NCBI GenBank assembly: GCA_965229565.1 | Contig: OZ245888.1 | Location: 744,001-808,000 of the forward strand | Source: JANQNX01 sp040217095 | GTDB lineage: Bacteria > Pseudomonadota > Gammaproteobacteria > Eutrophobiales > Eutrophobiaceae | Direction: 5' to 3' | DNA: 64,000 nt | Shown: positions 26,740-36,766 of the stretch, piece after piece | Layout: the number at the start of each line of letters is the position of its first letter | Position numbering within the stretch: the first letter of the stretch is position 1 | Program-made: the position numbers and the translations under genes | Notes under the pieces: generated by a model | Databases searched by the model: none | Told to the model about the DNA's origin: nothing | What the model saw: only the letters and a program-made list of their open reading frames with translations

Positions 26740-29514
26740 CTATTTTTCCCGCAGCCTTGCGATTTTTTCCAACTGTTGCTGGTAGGTTTGTAATTCATTA
26801 AGTATATCGGCTCGTCTTTGCTTTGCACCTTCAACAACGTTAGTCGGTGCACGTTCGACAAAGTTTTTATTCTCAAGTTGATTATCGAGCCCTGTTTTTT
26901 CCTTCTCAAGTTTCTCGATGGTCTTATTGAGTCGTTCGGTTTCTGCTGCCGGATCGATAATATCCGCCAGCGGTACAAGTATGCGCATCTCACCGGCCAG
27001 TGCCATGACGGCATCATCCATTTCATCACTGCTATGTTCAATATTTTCAATGCGTCCAAGTGCACGCAAATAAACCGTGTTCGCCTTTAACCACGCCTGT
27101 TCAGTACTGCTGCCATCCCTGATAAACACGTTCAGTTTTTTACCCGGCGCAATGTCACGTTCGGCGCGAATACGGCGTACACCCATGATAAAAGCCTTCA
27201 CCCATTCCAGTTCTGTCAATGCATTCGCGTCGCTTTCCAGGTCCTCGGCACGAGGATAGGTCTGCAACATAATGCTGTCACCCTTGATTCCCAGTAACGG
27301 GGTGACGCGTTGCCACAGAGTCTCGGTGATAAACGGGATGAACGGGTGCAGGGCGCGCTGCAATGTCTCAAGAACAGTTAATAATGTGTACAACGTGCCG
27401 CGCTTTTCAGCCGCGCTGGTCTGGTCGCTGTTAAGCGTTGTCTTCGATAGTTCAAGGTACCAGTCGCAGTATTCATCCCAGGTAAATTCATACAGGGCCT
27501 GTGACGCCAGGTCGAAGCGATACGTGCGCATGCCCTCGTGGCAGGCGCGCAGGGTTTCTTCCAGTCGCGTGTTGATCCAGCGCTCGGCCAGGCCAAGTGT
27601 CTTATCACCCTGGCTAATATCGATGTTCTGGGCCTCGGCACTCATTAATACAAAGCGCGTGGCATTCCATAGCTTGTTGCAAAAATTGCGGTAGCCCTCG
27701 ATACGGCCGACATCGAAACGTATGTCACGGCCCTGCGTGGCCAGTGAGGCAAAGGTAAAGCGCAACGAGTCGGTGCCGTAGGCAGCGATGCCGTCGGGGA
27801 AATGCTTGCGCGTCGCTTTCTCGATTTTTGCTGCCATTTGCGGTTGCATCAAACCGGTGGTGCGTTTTTCAACCAGCGTATCCAGCTTGATACCATCGAT
27901 CAGGTCCAGCGGGTCCAGCACGTTGCCCTTGGACTTGGACATCTTCTGCCCATCCGAATCTCGAACCAGGCCGTGTATGTAGACTTCTTTAAATGGGACT
28001 TCGCCCATGAACTTGATACCCATCATGATCATGCGCGCGACCCAGAAAAAGATAATATCGAAACCGGTAACCAGCACGCTGGTTGGGTAGAATTTTTCCA
28101 GTTCGGGTGTCTTTTCCGGCCAGCCCAGTGTGGAGTATGGCCATAGTGCCGATGAGAACCACGTATCCAGCACGTCTTCATCCTGGGTCAGGTCTATATC
28201 ACCAAGCTGGTATTTCTTACGGACCTCGTCTTCATCATGACCGACGTAAATAGTCCCATCCGCGTCATACCAGGCCGGGATGCGGTGGCCCCACCAGAGC
28301 TGACGGCTGATGCACCAGTCTTCAATATTGCGCATCCATTCGAAGTAGGTCTTGGACCAGTTTTCCGGGACGAACTTCACGTCACCGTTTTCAACTGCCT
28401 TGATCGCCGGGTCAGCCAGTGGCTGGATCTTCACGTACCACTGGTCGGTGAGATAGGGTTCCACCACGGCATGCGAGCGATCGCCACGCGGGACCATCAG
28501 CTTGTGATCGTCAATCTTTTCAAGCAGTCCCTGTTGTTCCAGGTCGGCGATGATCTGTTTACGTGCTACATAACGATCCATGCCGCGATAGGCTTCGGGA
28601 GCGGTATTGTTTATCGCTGCATCAACAGTAAAGATGTTGATCAAGGGCAGGCTGTGGCGTTGACCCACCTCGTAGTCATTAAAATCATGGGCAGGCGTTA
28701 TCTTGACGCAGCCGGTACCGAATTCCGGATCGACATAGTCATCGGCAATGACCGGTATGGTTCGGTCGGTGAGTGGCAGGCGCACCTGCTTGCCGACAAG
28801 TTCCTGGTAGCGTTCATCGTCCGGGTGTACGGCAACGGCGGCATCGCCCAGCATGGTCTCCGGCCGCGTTGTTGCAACGATAACGTATTCCAGCCCGGCG
28901 ACGGGTTCCAGCAGGGGATAGCGCATGTGCCAGAGCTTGCCGTTTTCTTCCTCCGAGATGACCTCAAGGTCGGAGATCGCGGTATGCAGCACCGGGTCCC
29001 AGTTGACCAGGCGTTTACCGCGATAGATCAGCCCCTCGTCGTAAAGGCGGACGAATACCTCGCGCACGGCAACGGACAGGCCCTCATCCATGGTGAAACG
29101 CTCACGCGACCAGTCCATGGATGTGCCCAGCCGGCGCGACTGGCGTGTTATGGTATTGCCGGAATGTTCTTTCCAGTCCCACACGGCCTCGATAAATTTT
29201 TCCCGACCCAGGTCGTGGCGAGATAATTCCTTTTGTTGTAACTGGCGCTCCACCACCATTTGCGTGGCGATGCCGGCATGATCGGTTCCGCATTGCCACA
29301 GCGTGTCGTTGCCATTCATGCGGTGATAGCGGATGAGGGTATCCATCAGCGTTTGTTGAAATGCATGGCCCATGTGCAGACTACCGGTGACGTTCGGTGG
29401 CGGCAGCATGATGCAATAGGGTTCGCCCTTGCCCGCGGGCGCAAAGTAACCATTGCGCTCCCAGTTATCGTAGCAACTTTTTTCTATTGTCTCGGGGTTG
29501 TAGGTCTTTTCCAT
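26740..29514 (-). CDS. valS: Valyl-tRNA synthetase
   Basis: Class I aminoacyl-tRNA synthetase of 924 residues that charges tRNA-Val and edits threonine. Seen are the HMGH form of the HIGH motif (residues 47-50, in NVTGSLHMGH), the KMSKS loop (DGQKMSKSKGNVLDP), an editing domain with TTRPETMLGD, and a C-terminal coiled coil of the ValRS type (about 855-924). Its stop abuts the cysE start. Confidence 0.98.
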   Translation of the reverse strand: MEKTYNPETIEKSCYDNWERNGYFAPAGKGEPYCIMLPPPNVTGSLHMGHAFQQTLMDTLIRYHRMNGNDTLWQCGTDHAGIATQMVVERQLQQKELSRHDLGREKFIEAVWDWKEHSGNTITRQSRRLGTSMDWSRERFTMDEGLSVAVREVFVRLYDEGLIYRGKRLVNWDPVLHTAISDLEVISEEENGKLWHMRYPLLEPVAGLEYVIVATTRPETMLGDAAVAVHPDDERYQELVGKQVRLPLTDRTIPVIADDYVDPEFGTGCVKITPAHDFNDYEVGQRHSLPLINIFTVDAAINNTAPEAYRGMDRYVARKQIIADLEQQGLLEKIDDHKLMVPRGDRSHAVVEPYLTDQWYVKIQPLADPAIKAVENGDVKFVPENWSKTYFEWMRNIEDWCISRQLWWGHRIPAWYDADGTIYVGHDEDEVRKKYQLGDIDLTQDEDVLDTWFSSALWPYSTLGWPEKTPELEKFYPTSVLVTGFDIIFFWVARMIMMGIKFMGEVPFKEVYIHGLVRDSDGQKMSKSKGNVLDPLDLIDGIKLDTLVEKRTTGLMQPQMAAKIEKATRKHFPDGIAAYGTDSLRFTFASLATQGRDIRFDVGRIEGYRNFCNKLWNATRFVLMSAEAQNIDISQGDKTLGLAERWINTRLEETLRACHEGMRTYRFDLASQALYEFTWDEYCDWYLELSKTTLNSDQTSAAEKRGTLYTLLTVLETLQRALHPFIPFITETLWQRVTPLLGIKGDSIMLQTYPRAEDLESDANALTELEWVKAFIMGVRRIRAERDIAPGKKLNVFIRDGSSTEQAWLKANTVYLRALGRIENIEHSSDEMDDAVMALAGEMRILVPLADIIDPAAETERLNKTIEKLEKEKTGLDNQLENKNFVERAPTNVVEGAKQRRADILNELQTYQQQLEKIARLREK

Positions 29515-29624
29515 GCTTAAACGGTAACTATGCCGGGTACGTATGACTGAATTAAATGACAGGGTGGCGTATTGTCCATATGCGGGCTATCAAGGGCAAC
29601 GAAATTCTGAATGCAATCGCTGTG

Positions 29625-30020
29625 TTATTTATCCGCGTCGGGATTTTTCGAGTGCGATAATTCCTTCATCAGTCGGGTTTTTACTTCATCAATAATGCTG
29701 CTTTTCAGTATGGCGATCAGTTCATCCAGGTCCTGGCTGATCTCCTTGTCAACCTTGTTGATGATATCTTCAACGACTTCGTTATCTCTTGCCAGTGATT
29801 CAACCTGATCAGGATCGAGCATGGAATCAGACTTATCCGCTTCGAACAGGTCTTCCAGGACCGGAATACCATCCGTGCCGACCTTCATATGCAATTGGCC
29901 GGTACGGTTGGCCTCGGCCTTTTTCTCAGCCAGCAGACGTTCCAGTTCGTCTATACGGCTGACCAGTTCAGCGCGTTCGGCGTTGCCCGGTTCTCTGCTG
30001 TCGTCGTTTTCATCTGCCAT
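29625..30020 (-). CDS. Conserved hypothetical, acidic coiled-coil protein
   Basis: A 131-residue soluble protein, highly charged, with an N-terminal coiled coil (about 17-42, ELVSRIDELERLLAEKKAEA) and a C-terminal helical segment with heptad-like spacing (about 80-125). There is no membrane segment and no recognised motif. It sits two bases after holC and before valS, where other gammaproteobacteria also carry an unassigned small gene, so it is likely co-transcribed with holC and pepA. Confidence 0.7.
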   Translation of the reverse strand: MADENDDSREPGNAERAELVSRIDELERLLAEKKAEANRTGQLHMKVGTDGIPVLEDLFEADKSDSMLDPDQVESLARDNEVVEDIINKVDKEISQDLDELIAILKSSIIDEVKTRLMKELSHSKNPDADK

Positions 30021-30022
30021 GG

Positions 30023-30454
30023 TCAGGCGGCTGGTTCAATCTTGTGATCGTGTACATCGTAAGAGCCGTTCCGATAATCCCGGTAGCGCTGGCGCGCATT
30101 CTTTTTCTTTTCCTCGCTACCACCGACGATTTCCACGATACGTGTAAACGCTGATGAGAACCCGGGAATTGTCCTGTCCAGGTTTACCAGCACGTCGGTA
30201 TCCGGCGGATAGTCATTGCCATGACCGATGGTCACGGGGGTTTCCTCGTCAACGTCCTGACCCAGGACCTCGTGCGGAACAAAACTTATATCACGAAACG
30301 TCCACAGCATGTCGTCGATCGTACTAGCCTCGTCGGCATTGGCAGTATGAATATGTACGCGGTTACCGGAGCGCCACGCCTTGGCGGTAACACTGCAGGC
30401 AAAACGTTCCACAGTTTCACCGTCGGGCAGGATATAAAAATCGACGCGGGACAT
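30023..30454 (-). CDS. holC: DNA polymerase III chi subunit
   Basis: Accessory subunit of the clamp loader that binds SSB. The 143-residue protein begins MSRVDFYILPDGETVERFAC and shows the family's DDMLWTFRDISFVPHE block. It lies between pepA (four bases) and the coiled-coil gene (two bases) ahead of valS, the standard gammaproteobacterial order pepA-holC-valS. Confidence 0.93.
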   Translation of the reverse strand: MSRVDFYILPDGETVERFACSVTAKAWRSGNRVHIHTANADEASTIDDMLWTFRDISFVPHEVLGQDVDEETPVTIGHGNDYPPDTDVLVNLDRTIPGFSSAFTRIVEIVGGSEEKKKNARQRYRDYRNGSYDVHDHKIEPAA

Positions 30455-30458
30455 GTAA

Positions 30459-31949
30459 TTACTTCAACTGGTCCAGTATGTACTGCGTCAACAGCGGAAC
30501 CGGTCTACCGGTCGCCCCTTTCTTGGAACCACTCAGCCAGGCGGTGCCGGCAATATCCAGGTGGGCCCAGTGGAATTTCTCGGTAAAGCGCGACAGGAAA
30601 CAGGCGGCCGTGATGGTGCCGGCCTCGCGTCCGCCGATATTGGCCATGTCTGCAAACGGGCTATTCAGTTGTTGTTGATATTCATCCCAGAGCGGCAGTT
30701 GCCAGGCGCGGTCACCGGCTTCCTCGCCGGCCTGTAACAGGTCACGTGCCAGCGGGTTATGGTTACTCAACAACCCGGTTGCGTGTTTCCCAAGTGCAAT
30801 GACGCAGGCCCCGGTCAAAGTGGCAATGTCGATCACGACTTCCGGGTTATAGCGCTCGGCATAAGTGAGGGCGTCGCACAGTATCAGGCGTCCCTCGGCA
30901 TCGGTATTCAATACCTCTACGGTCTGGCCCGACATACTGGTGAAGATATCGCCCGGCTTGGTGGCGGTGCCACTGGGCATGTTTTCCGTGGCCGGTATCA
31001 CCCCCACGACATTTATGGCCAGTTTCATTTCAGCCACGGCAGCGATCGTGCCCAGCACGGAAGCCGCGCCACACATGTCGTATTTCATCTCGTCCATGGC
31101 CGCAGCAGGTTTAATTGAGATACCACCGGTATCAAAGGTGACACCCTTGCCGACGAGCACGATGGGCTTGCCAGATTTCTTGGTGCCCTTGTATTCCAGG
31201 GTAATCAGCTTGGCCGGTTCGTTCGAACCCTGCGATACAGAAAGTAGCGAGCCCATGCCGAGCTTTTTCATTTCTGCCTCTTCCAGTACGTTGACCGATA
31301 ACGAGCGGTGATTTTTACCCAGGTCGGTAGCCTGCTTTGCCAGGTATGTGGGTGTGCAGATGTTGGAGGGTCGGTTGGCCAGGTCACAGGTCAGTTTCAT
31401 GCCGTTGGCAATGGCACGACCTATCAGTAACGCCTCATCGCCCTGGGCCAATTCCCGACGCGTTGGCACGGTAAAGGTAATCTTGCGTAATGGACGACGC
31501 TTTTCTTTCTTTTTCGTTTTTAATTCATCGAACTGGTACAGTACCTGCCCGGCAGTAATGATGGCCTGCTTGATCTTCCAGTGATGATCACGGCCCTTGA
31601 TAGTCAGCTCGGTCAGGTAGTTGACGCACTCGAGTGAACCCGTGTCTTTCAGCGACTTGATGCTATTGCTGATAATTGTTCTATAAGAGCGGTCATCGAG
31701 TTCCCGTTCCTTGCCGCAACCGACCAGCATGACGCGGTCGGCGATCATGCCTGGTACGTGGTGCAACAGCAGCATCTGGCCCTTTTTTCCGTCCATATCA
31801 CCACGGCGAATCAGGTTGGAAAGATATTTATCGCTGGCCGCATCAATGGCCTTGGCCGGGCCGGAGAGCCGACGTGACTCGAAAATACCAACGATGACAC
31901 AGGCGGTTCTCTGTTTTTCAGGGTCACCACTCTTAATATTGAAATCCAT
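30459..31949 (-). CDS. pepA: Leucyl aminopeptidase PepA (M17)
   Basis: Zinc/manganese cytosolic aminopeptidase of 496 residues; in E. coli it also acts as a DNA-binding architectural factor. The M17 signature NTDAEGRLILCDAL and the metal-binding VGKGVTFDTGGISIKP block are intact. It is the first gene of the pepA-holC-(coiled coil)-valS run and divergent from lptF across 211 bases. Confidence 0.97.
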   Translation of the reverse strand: MDFNIKSGDPEKQRTACVIVGIFESRRLSGPAKAIDAASDKYLSNLIRRGDMDGKKGQMLLLHHVPGMIADRVMLVGCGKERELDDRSYRTIISNSIKSLKDTGSLECVNYLTELTIKGRDHHWKIKQAIITAGQVLYQFDELKTKKKEKRRPLRKITFTVPTRRELAQGDEALLIGRAIANGMKLTCDLANRPSNICTPTYLAKQATDLGKNHRSLSVNVLEEAEMKKLGMGSLLSVSQGSNEPAKLITLEYKGTKKSGKPIVLVGKGVTFDTGGISIKPAAAMDEMKYDMCGAASVLGTIAAVAEMKLAINVVGVIPATENMPSGTATKPGDIFTSMSGQTVEVLNTDAEGRLILCDALTYAERYNPEVVIDIATLTGACVIALGKHATGLLSNHNPLARDLLQAGEEAGDRAWQLPLWDEYQQQLNSPFADMANIGGREAGTITAACFLSRFTEKFHWAHLDIAGTAWLSGSKKGATGRPVPLLTQYILDQLK

Positions 31950-32160
31950 ACTTACTCCAGATTGTTGGAACCAGGTGCGCTGGTTAGTGAAAATGCTTTA
32001 TATTATCGGTCTTTATTACATATCCAGGCGCTACAATATGCGTATGCAGCGTGAGTTTTTTGCGAAAAAACGGCAAAACTCGTGCGGGCCGCGTAATTTG
32101 ACAAGTTTATTCATTTATCCTTGACTAGGCAAAACCTTATAAGGTGCGGGCAGTAAAATC

Positions 32161-33285
32161 TTGATCATCCAGCGATATATCTACCGGGAATTGCTATCCA
32201 AGCTAGTATGGATACTGGGGTTGTTGATACTGGTATTTACCAGTAACAGATTCGTAGGCTTTCTTGCGGATGCGGCCGAGGGCAGCATCCCTGGTGACCT
32301 GGTCTTCCAGATGTTGGCCTACAAGATGCTGGGTACGTTGCCAAAGATCTTCCCCGTAGCCATTCTCGTGGCCATGTTGCTTGGTTTTGCCCGCATGGCT
32401 AATGATCGCGAGCTGGTGGTCATGCTGGCGGCCGGTATCAGTCGCCGCTTTCAGTTGCAGGTTGTAACCAGGTTCGCCGCTGCTTTCTGCGTAGTCGTCG
32501 CTATTACCACGCTGTACCTGGCGCCGTGGGCAGAACAACAGCTTTCAAATCTCAAGGAAGTAGCGAAACAACGGGCCGATATTGCCGGCATCAGGCCCGG
32601 CCAGTTCAAGGAATTCAGCAAGGGTGAACGAATTGTTTACGTGCAGCGCTCATCCGAGGACAAGCTCGCCATGGAAGATGTCTTCCTGCATGTAAAACAG
32701 GACAGCGGTAAGCAGCGCGACATGAAGAGTGGTGTGCTGACAGCAGCAAGCGCGCGGTTTAGGGATGAAAAGGGATCTGGCAATCGCTACATCGAGTTCA
32801 GTAACGGTAACCGCTATGTTATGGCACCCGGGCAACTGGACTACCAGATCATTGAGTTTGAGACCTACGCACTATTAACCGAGGATGCACAGATAAGCGA
32901 ATCGGGACTGAAGACCGATGCCTTGTCGACCAGCACACTGGTGAACTCCGACAACAAGGTGCACAAGGCGGAATTGCAATGGCGTATATCGATGATCATT
33001 GCCTGCCTGATGTTACCGTGGCTGGGCGTATTATTAATCCAGACCCACACCCGCGAGGAGCGGCGTTATGGGCCTTTTGTAATCGCAATATCCATTTACC
33101 TGATTTACAGCAACCTGCTGGGCATATCGCAAACACTGATCAGGCGTGATTTGTTGCCCGTGTTTATCGGTCTCTGGTGGGTTCATATACTGTTGGCCGG
33201 AGTGTTGTTCCTGTTCTATTACCTGCCACGAAATAAACGGCGTGCTGCCAGCGGCACAGCTGTCGTGAATAATGGAGTCGATTAA
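32161..33285 (+). CDS. lptF: LPS export permease LptF
   Basis: Inner-membrane component of the LptB2FG transporter that extracts lipopolysaccharide. It has three N-terminal and three C-terminal transmembrane segments around a periplasmic beta-jellyroll (about 125-260). The start is a TTG: the family N-terminus MIIxRYxxRE begins exactly there, no ATG is available, and no strong ribosome-binding site is seen. Gene order and strand divergence from pepA are as in E. coli. Confidence 0.94.
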   Translation: MIIQRYIYRELLSKLVWILGLLILVFTSNRFVGFLADAAEGSIPGDLVFQMLAYKMLGTLPKIFPVAILVAMLLGFARMANDRELVVMLAAGISRRFQLQVVTRFAAAFCVVVAITTLYLAPWAEQQLSNLKEVAKQRADIAGIRPGQFKEFSKGERIVYVQRSSEDKLAMEDVFLHVKQDSGKQRDMKSGVLTAASARFRDEKGSGNRYIEFSNGNRYVMAPGQLDYQIIEFETYALLTEDAQISESGLKTDALSTSTLVNSDNKVHKAELQWRISMIIACLMLPWLGVLLIQTHTREERRYGPFVIAISIYLIYSNLLGISQTLIRRDLLPVFIGLWWVHILLAGVLFLFYYLPRNKRRAASGTAVVNNGVD

Positions 33286-34346
33286 TGGTACTGGATCGAT
33301 ACATTGGTCGTAACCTCTTTGCCAATTGCCTGATGGCGTTATTCGTGCTGATCGCTATTTTTTCTTTCTTTGCCTTTGTCGACCAGCTTGGCGATACCGG
33401 CGTGGGTGACTACGGTGTCTACGAGGCATTCAAATACGTCATATTGACCATGCCTCGACTCAGTATTGAATTGTTACCCATCGCCGCGGTGATTGCCGGC
33501 ATGGCAACACTGGGTATGCTGGCCAATAGCAGCGAATTGGCCGTGATGCGCACGTCGGGCATGTCAAGGCTGCATCTTTCCTGGGCGTTGATAAAAACCG
33601 GCATCATTATTATTGCACTGGGAATGCTGGTCAGTGAATTCGTGGCACCCAGAAGTGAGAAAGCAGCGCAGGAGTTGCGCTCGGTTGCCAAGACCAGCGA
33701 GATTTCCATGCAGACCCGGCATGGTCTGTGGTCACGTGACGGTAACAGTTTTATCAATATCAAGACGGTGTTGCCTGATGATCGCCTGAAGGATATCACC
33801 GTTTATGAATTTGATAATAACCGGGAATTGCGGGCTACCATCAAGGCAAAGCAGGCCACCTATGCCGGTGACCGCTGGATATTAAGTGATATTCAGAAAT
33901 TCGATGTGAGCACGGCCAGGATTGAAAAAAGCAGTTTTGAAAAGGCCGAATGGAACGTGTTATTGAATCCCGAGGTGATAGAGCAGGTCACGGTGCGGCC
34001 ACAACACTTGTCGTTGTATGGCCTGGTCAATTACATGCGTTATTTACGGGCGAATAGCCAGAGCACAGCGCTGTATGAACAGGCATTCTGGTCAAAATTA
34101 ATCAGTCCTTTTTCCATCCTCGCCATGATCCTGCTGGCACTGACCGTTGTCAGGAGTGAAGGCCGCTCTGTGTCGATAGGACAGCGGGTGTTTTTCGGTG
34201 CGTTGCTCGGTATCCTGTTTCATTTGTTAAACCAGGTCACCAGCCACATGGGCATCGTCTATGGTTTGAATGCGCTATTGAGTGTCAGTTTGCCTACAAT
34301 TGTGGTGCTGGCATATGTGACTTTCGCCATCAGGAATCAACCCTGA
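33285..34346 (+). CDS. lptG: LPS export permease LptG
   Basis: Partner permease of LptF in the LptB2FG transporter, 353 residues. Topology matches LptF, and the opening MVLDRYIGRNLFANCLMAL is characteristic. Its ATG overlaps the lptF stop by one base (TAATG), so the two subunits are probably made in balanced amounts. It converges with the RDD gene, one base away. Confidence 0.95.
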   Translation: MVLDRYIGRNLFANCLMALFVLIAIFSFFAFVDQLGDTGVGDYGVYEAFKYVILTMPRLSIELLPIAAVIAGMATLGMLANSSELAVMRTSGMSRLHLSWALIKTGIIIIALGMLVSEFVAPRSEKAAQELRSVAKTSEISMQTRHGLWSRDGNSFINIKTVLPDDRLKDITVYEFDNNRELRATIKAKQATYAGDRWILSDIQKFDVSTARIEKSSFEKAEWNVLLNPEVIEQVTVRPQHLSLYGLVNYMRYLRANSQSTALYEQAFWSKLISPFSILAMILLALTVVRSEGRSVSIGQRVFFGALLGILFHLLNQVTSHMGIVYGLNALLSVSLPTIVVLAYVTFAIRNQP

Positions 34347-34347
34347 A

Positions 34348-34776
34348 TCAAGGCGTGTTGCGTAATACCAGTCGGGTGGCAGAAAGGCGGTCGTGCAAGG
34401 CAAGTTTTTCAGTATCAAGTAAGCTCCAGATAAAACCCAGCCCAAGTAACAACCACGATAGCAGTGCGGCCAGAAAGCGAAGGCTGGCCTGTCGCCAGTT
34501 CGGAGTCTGGCCATCGCTGTTCACTACCTGTAAGCGCCAGCTCTTCATGCCCAGCGTCTGACCTCCGTTCATCCACTGCCAGCAAAAATACAGGTAGCAC
34601 ATGATCAACAGGTAAAAATTGTAGGCCAGGTTGCCGCTCTCGATAGCGGTGTTACTTACCAAAGGCAGGATCAGTAAAGTCGAAACAAACAATACCGAGA
34701 ATAACAACATGCCGTCGTAACAGATCGCGGCGAACCGCCTGAGCAAGGTAACTTTCATACCATTTGTTCTATTCAT
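34348..34776 (-). CDS. RDD-family membrane protein
   Basis: Small protein of 142 residues with four hydrophobic segments and the RDD signature: RRFAAICYDGMLL at the N-terminus (Arg and Asp), GQTLGMKSWRLQVV centrally, and an aspartate-containing KLALHDRLSATRLV end. Transport or Na+/H+ antiport has been shown for a few RDD proteins, but most are unassigned. It converges with lptG with no space for a separate terminator. Confidence 0.82.
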   Translation of the reverse strand: MNRTNGMKVTLLRRFAAICYDGMLLFSVLFVSTLLILPLVSNTAIESGNLAYNFYLLIMCYLYFCWQWMNGGQTLGMKSWRLQVVNSDGQTPNWRQASLRFLAALLSWLLLGLGFIWSLLDTEKLALHDRLSATRLVLRNTP

Positions 34777-34964
34777 GAATGAGTTCTGGGATCAACGCTA
34801 AAACAGGATAGTACATGATAACGTTGGTTAATATGATGCCCCTGAAAATGCATAAAAAAATAAGTGGAATGAACGCTAATCCGGTTTTTCATGTTTTATA
34901 AATGGCAATATGACAGGGTTATTTATAGAATGCATACCCTGTTTCATTGAATCACATCCCCCGT

Positions 34965-36284
34965 ATGACGACGAGTACTACCAGTACTGGCTCTGTTTCC
35001 AGGCTCAAACCCAAACCGCGAATTATCCCGCGTGAGGAACATAATGTCTCGCGTGAGCAAATAAGTGATAACGCGCTCAAGGTCTTATACCGGTTAAAAA
35101 ATGCCGGCTATAAATCCTACCTGGTTGGTGGCGGCGTACGTGATCTGTTACTTGGCCGCGAACCCAAGGATTTTGACGTGGTTACCGATGCCCGTCCGGA
35201 GCAAATCCGGGAGTTATTCAGAAATTGTCGTTTAATCGGTCGTCGCTTTCGACTGGCGCACGTTCGTTTTGGCAGTGAAATCATCGAGGTGTCTACCTTC
35301 CGCGCACCACATCATATTTCCGATGACGGTGATGGTCATATCGAGGAAGGTCGAATTGTGCGCGACAATGTCTACGGAGATATCGACGATGATGTCTGGC
35401 GCCGCGACTTCACTGTTAATGCGCTGTTCTACAACATCGAGGACTTTTCCATAGTCGATTACGTTGGCGGTGTTGCTGACCTGGAACAGGGTCATCTCAG
35501 GTTGATCGGTGATCCTGCCCAGCGTTACATAGAGGACCCGGTCAGGATGTTAAGGGCCGTACGATTTGCTGCGAAGCTAGGGTTAAGGATTCATGCTGAC
35601 AGCGAGGCACCTATAAGAAAGTATGCCGGTATGCTGGCTGACATTCCGCCGGCCCGCCTGTTCGAGGAAGTACTGAAGTTGTTCATGAGCGGCTGTGCCT
35701 TGCAGACGTTTGAAACATTGCGCCATTATGGTTTGTTCAAATACCTGTTTCCGCAGACCGACACCTTGCTGGATAGTGTAGAAAAAGATTATCCGCACAC
35801 GTTCATCATGCAGGCCCTGAAAAATACCGATCAGCGACTGGCTGAGGGCAACTCCATCACGCCCGGCTTTCTGCTAGCAGCATTCCTGTGGGAACCGATG
35901 CGGGTTGAAGCTGAAGATCATCTCTCCCATGCGTTGTCGGAAATGGAAGCGGTTCAGCTTGCTGGTGATACCGTTATCTCCAGGCAGATTTCAAGCATTG
36001 CCATGCCGCGACGCTTTACCCAGTTTGCCCGGGAAATATGGACCTTGCAGGTCAGGTTAAAGCGAATGGGGAAACGTTCTTTTCGGGTACTGATGCACCC
36101 ACGTTTCAGGGCGGCCTATGACTTTTTGTTGTTAAGGGCACAGGCGGGTGAAGCGCTGGATGAACAGGTCCAGTACTGGACGCAACAACAAGTGGAAAAC
36201 CCGCAAATCGAGAAGATACAAAAGAAACCGACCAGTACACGCCGACGTCGCCCGCGCAGTCGCCGCTCGCGCAAAAAAGATTAA
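34965..36284 (+). CDS. pcnB: Poly(A) polymerase I
   Basis: Adds 3' poly(A) tails that mark RNA for decay. The nucleotidyltransferase motif GGGVRDLLLGREPKDFDVVTD contains the catalytic DxD, followed by the RRFRLAHVRFG block and the neck and RNA-binding domains. The C-terminus is a strongly basic tail (RRRRPRSRRSRKK), as usual for PcnB as opposed to CCA-adding enzymes. I use the ATG at 34965, while an in-frame TTG at 34947 is also possible; neither has a good ribosome-binding site. Confidence 0.93.
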   Translation: MTTSTTSTGSVSRLKPKPRIIPREEHNVSREQISDNALKVLYRLKNAGYKSYLVGGGVRDLLLGREPKDFDVVTDARPEQIRELFRNCRLIGRRFRLAHVRFGSEIIEVSTFRAPHHISDDGDGHIEEGRIVRDNVYGDIDDDVWRRDFTVNALFYNIEDFSIVDYVGGVADLEQGHLRLIGDPAQRYIEDPVRMLRAVRFAAKLGLRIHADSEAPIRKYAGMLADIPPARLFEEVLKLFMSGCALQTFETLRHYGLFKYLFPQTDTLLDSVEKDYPHTFIMQALKNTDQRLAEGNSITPGFLLAAFLWEPMRVEAEDHLSHALSEMEAVQLAGDTVISRQISSIAMPRRFTQFAREIWTLQVRLKRMGKRSFRVLMHPRFRAAYDFLLLRAQAGEALDEQVQYWTQQQVENPQIEKIQKKPTSTRRRRPRSRRSRKKD

Positions 36285-36286
36285 CC

Positions 36287-36766
36287 ATGACGGTAGTTTT
36301 CGTCGGTCTTGGAAGTAATCTCGATTCTCCGCAAGAACAGGTCAGCCGTGCCATTGATGAACTGGATGCGGTGGAGGAAACTACGCTCATTGCCTGTTCC
36401 TCGTTATATCGGAGCAGTCCCGTTGGCCCCCAGGACCAGGATGATTTCGTGAACGCGGTGGCCAGGCTTGAAACCCGTCTATCGGCGTATGACTTACTGG
36501 ATGCCCTGCAGGAAATCGAGAACCATCACGACCGCCAGCGCGTGCAACGCTGGGGCCCGCGTACACTGGACCTGGATATACTCAGTTACGGTGATAACAT
36601 CATAGCAACGCAAAGACTCACGGTTCCTCATCCTGAGATACCCAATCGTACATTTGTGTTAAAACCCTGGGCAGAGATTGAGCCTGGCTGGCAAATACCC
36701 GGTCTGGGTAGCGTGACCGATTTACTGGCAAATTCCCGAGAGGCCATGCCGGAGAAACTGACATGA
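36287..36766 (+). CDS. folK: HPPK, folate pyrophosphokinase
   Basis: Transfers pyrophosphate to 6-hydroxymethyl-dihydropterin in folate synthesis. The 159-residue protein has the GLGSNL opening and the RWGPRTLDLDIL signature with the two catalytic Asp residues. Two bases separate it from pcnB, and the next gene begins inside its stop codon (ATGA), so pcnB-folK-dNK-panBC reads as one operon. Confidence 0.96.
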   Translation: MTVVFVGLGSNLDSPQEQVSRAIDELDAVEETTLIACSSLYRSSPVGPQDQDDFVNAVARLETRLSAYDLLDALQEIENHHDRQRVQRWGPRTLDLDILSYGDNIIATQRLTVPHPEIPNRTFVLKPWAEIEPGWQIPGLGSVTDLLANSREAMPEKLT

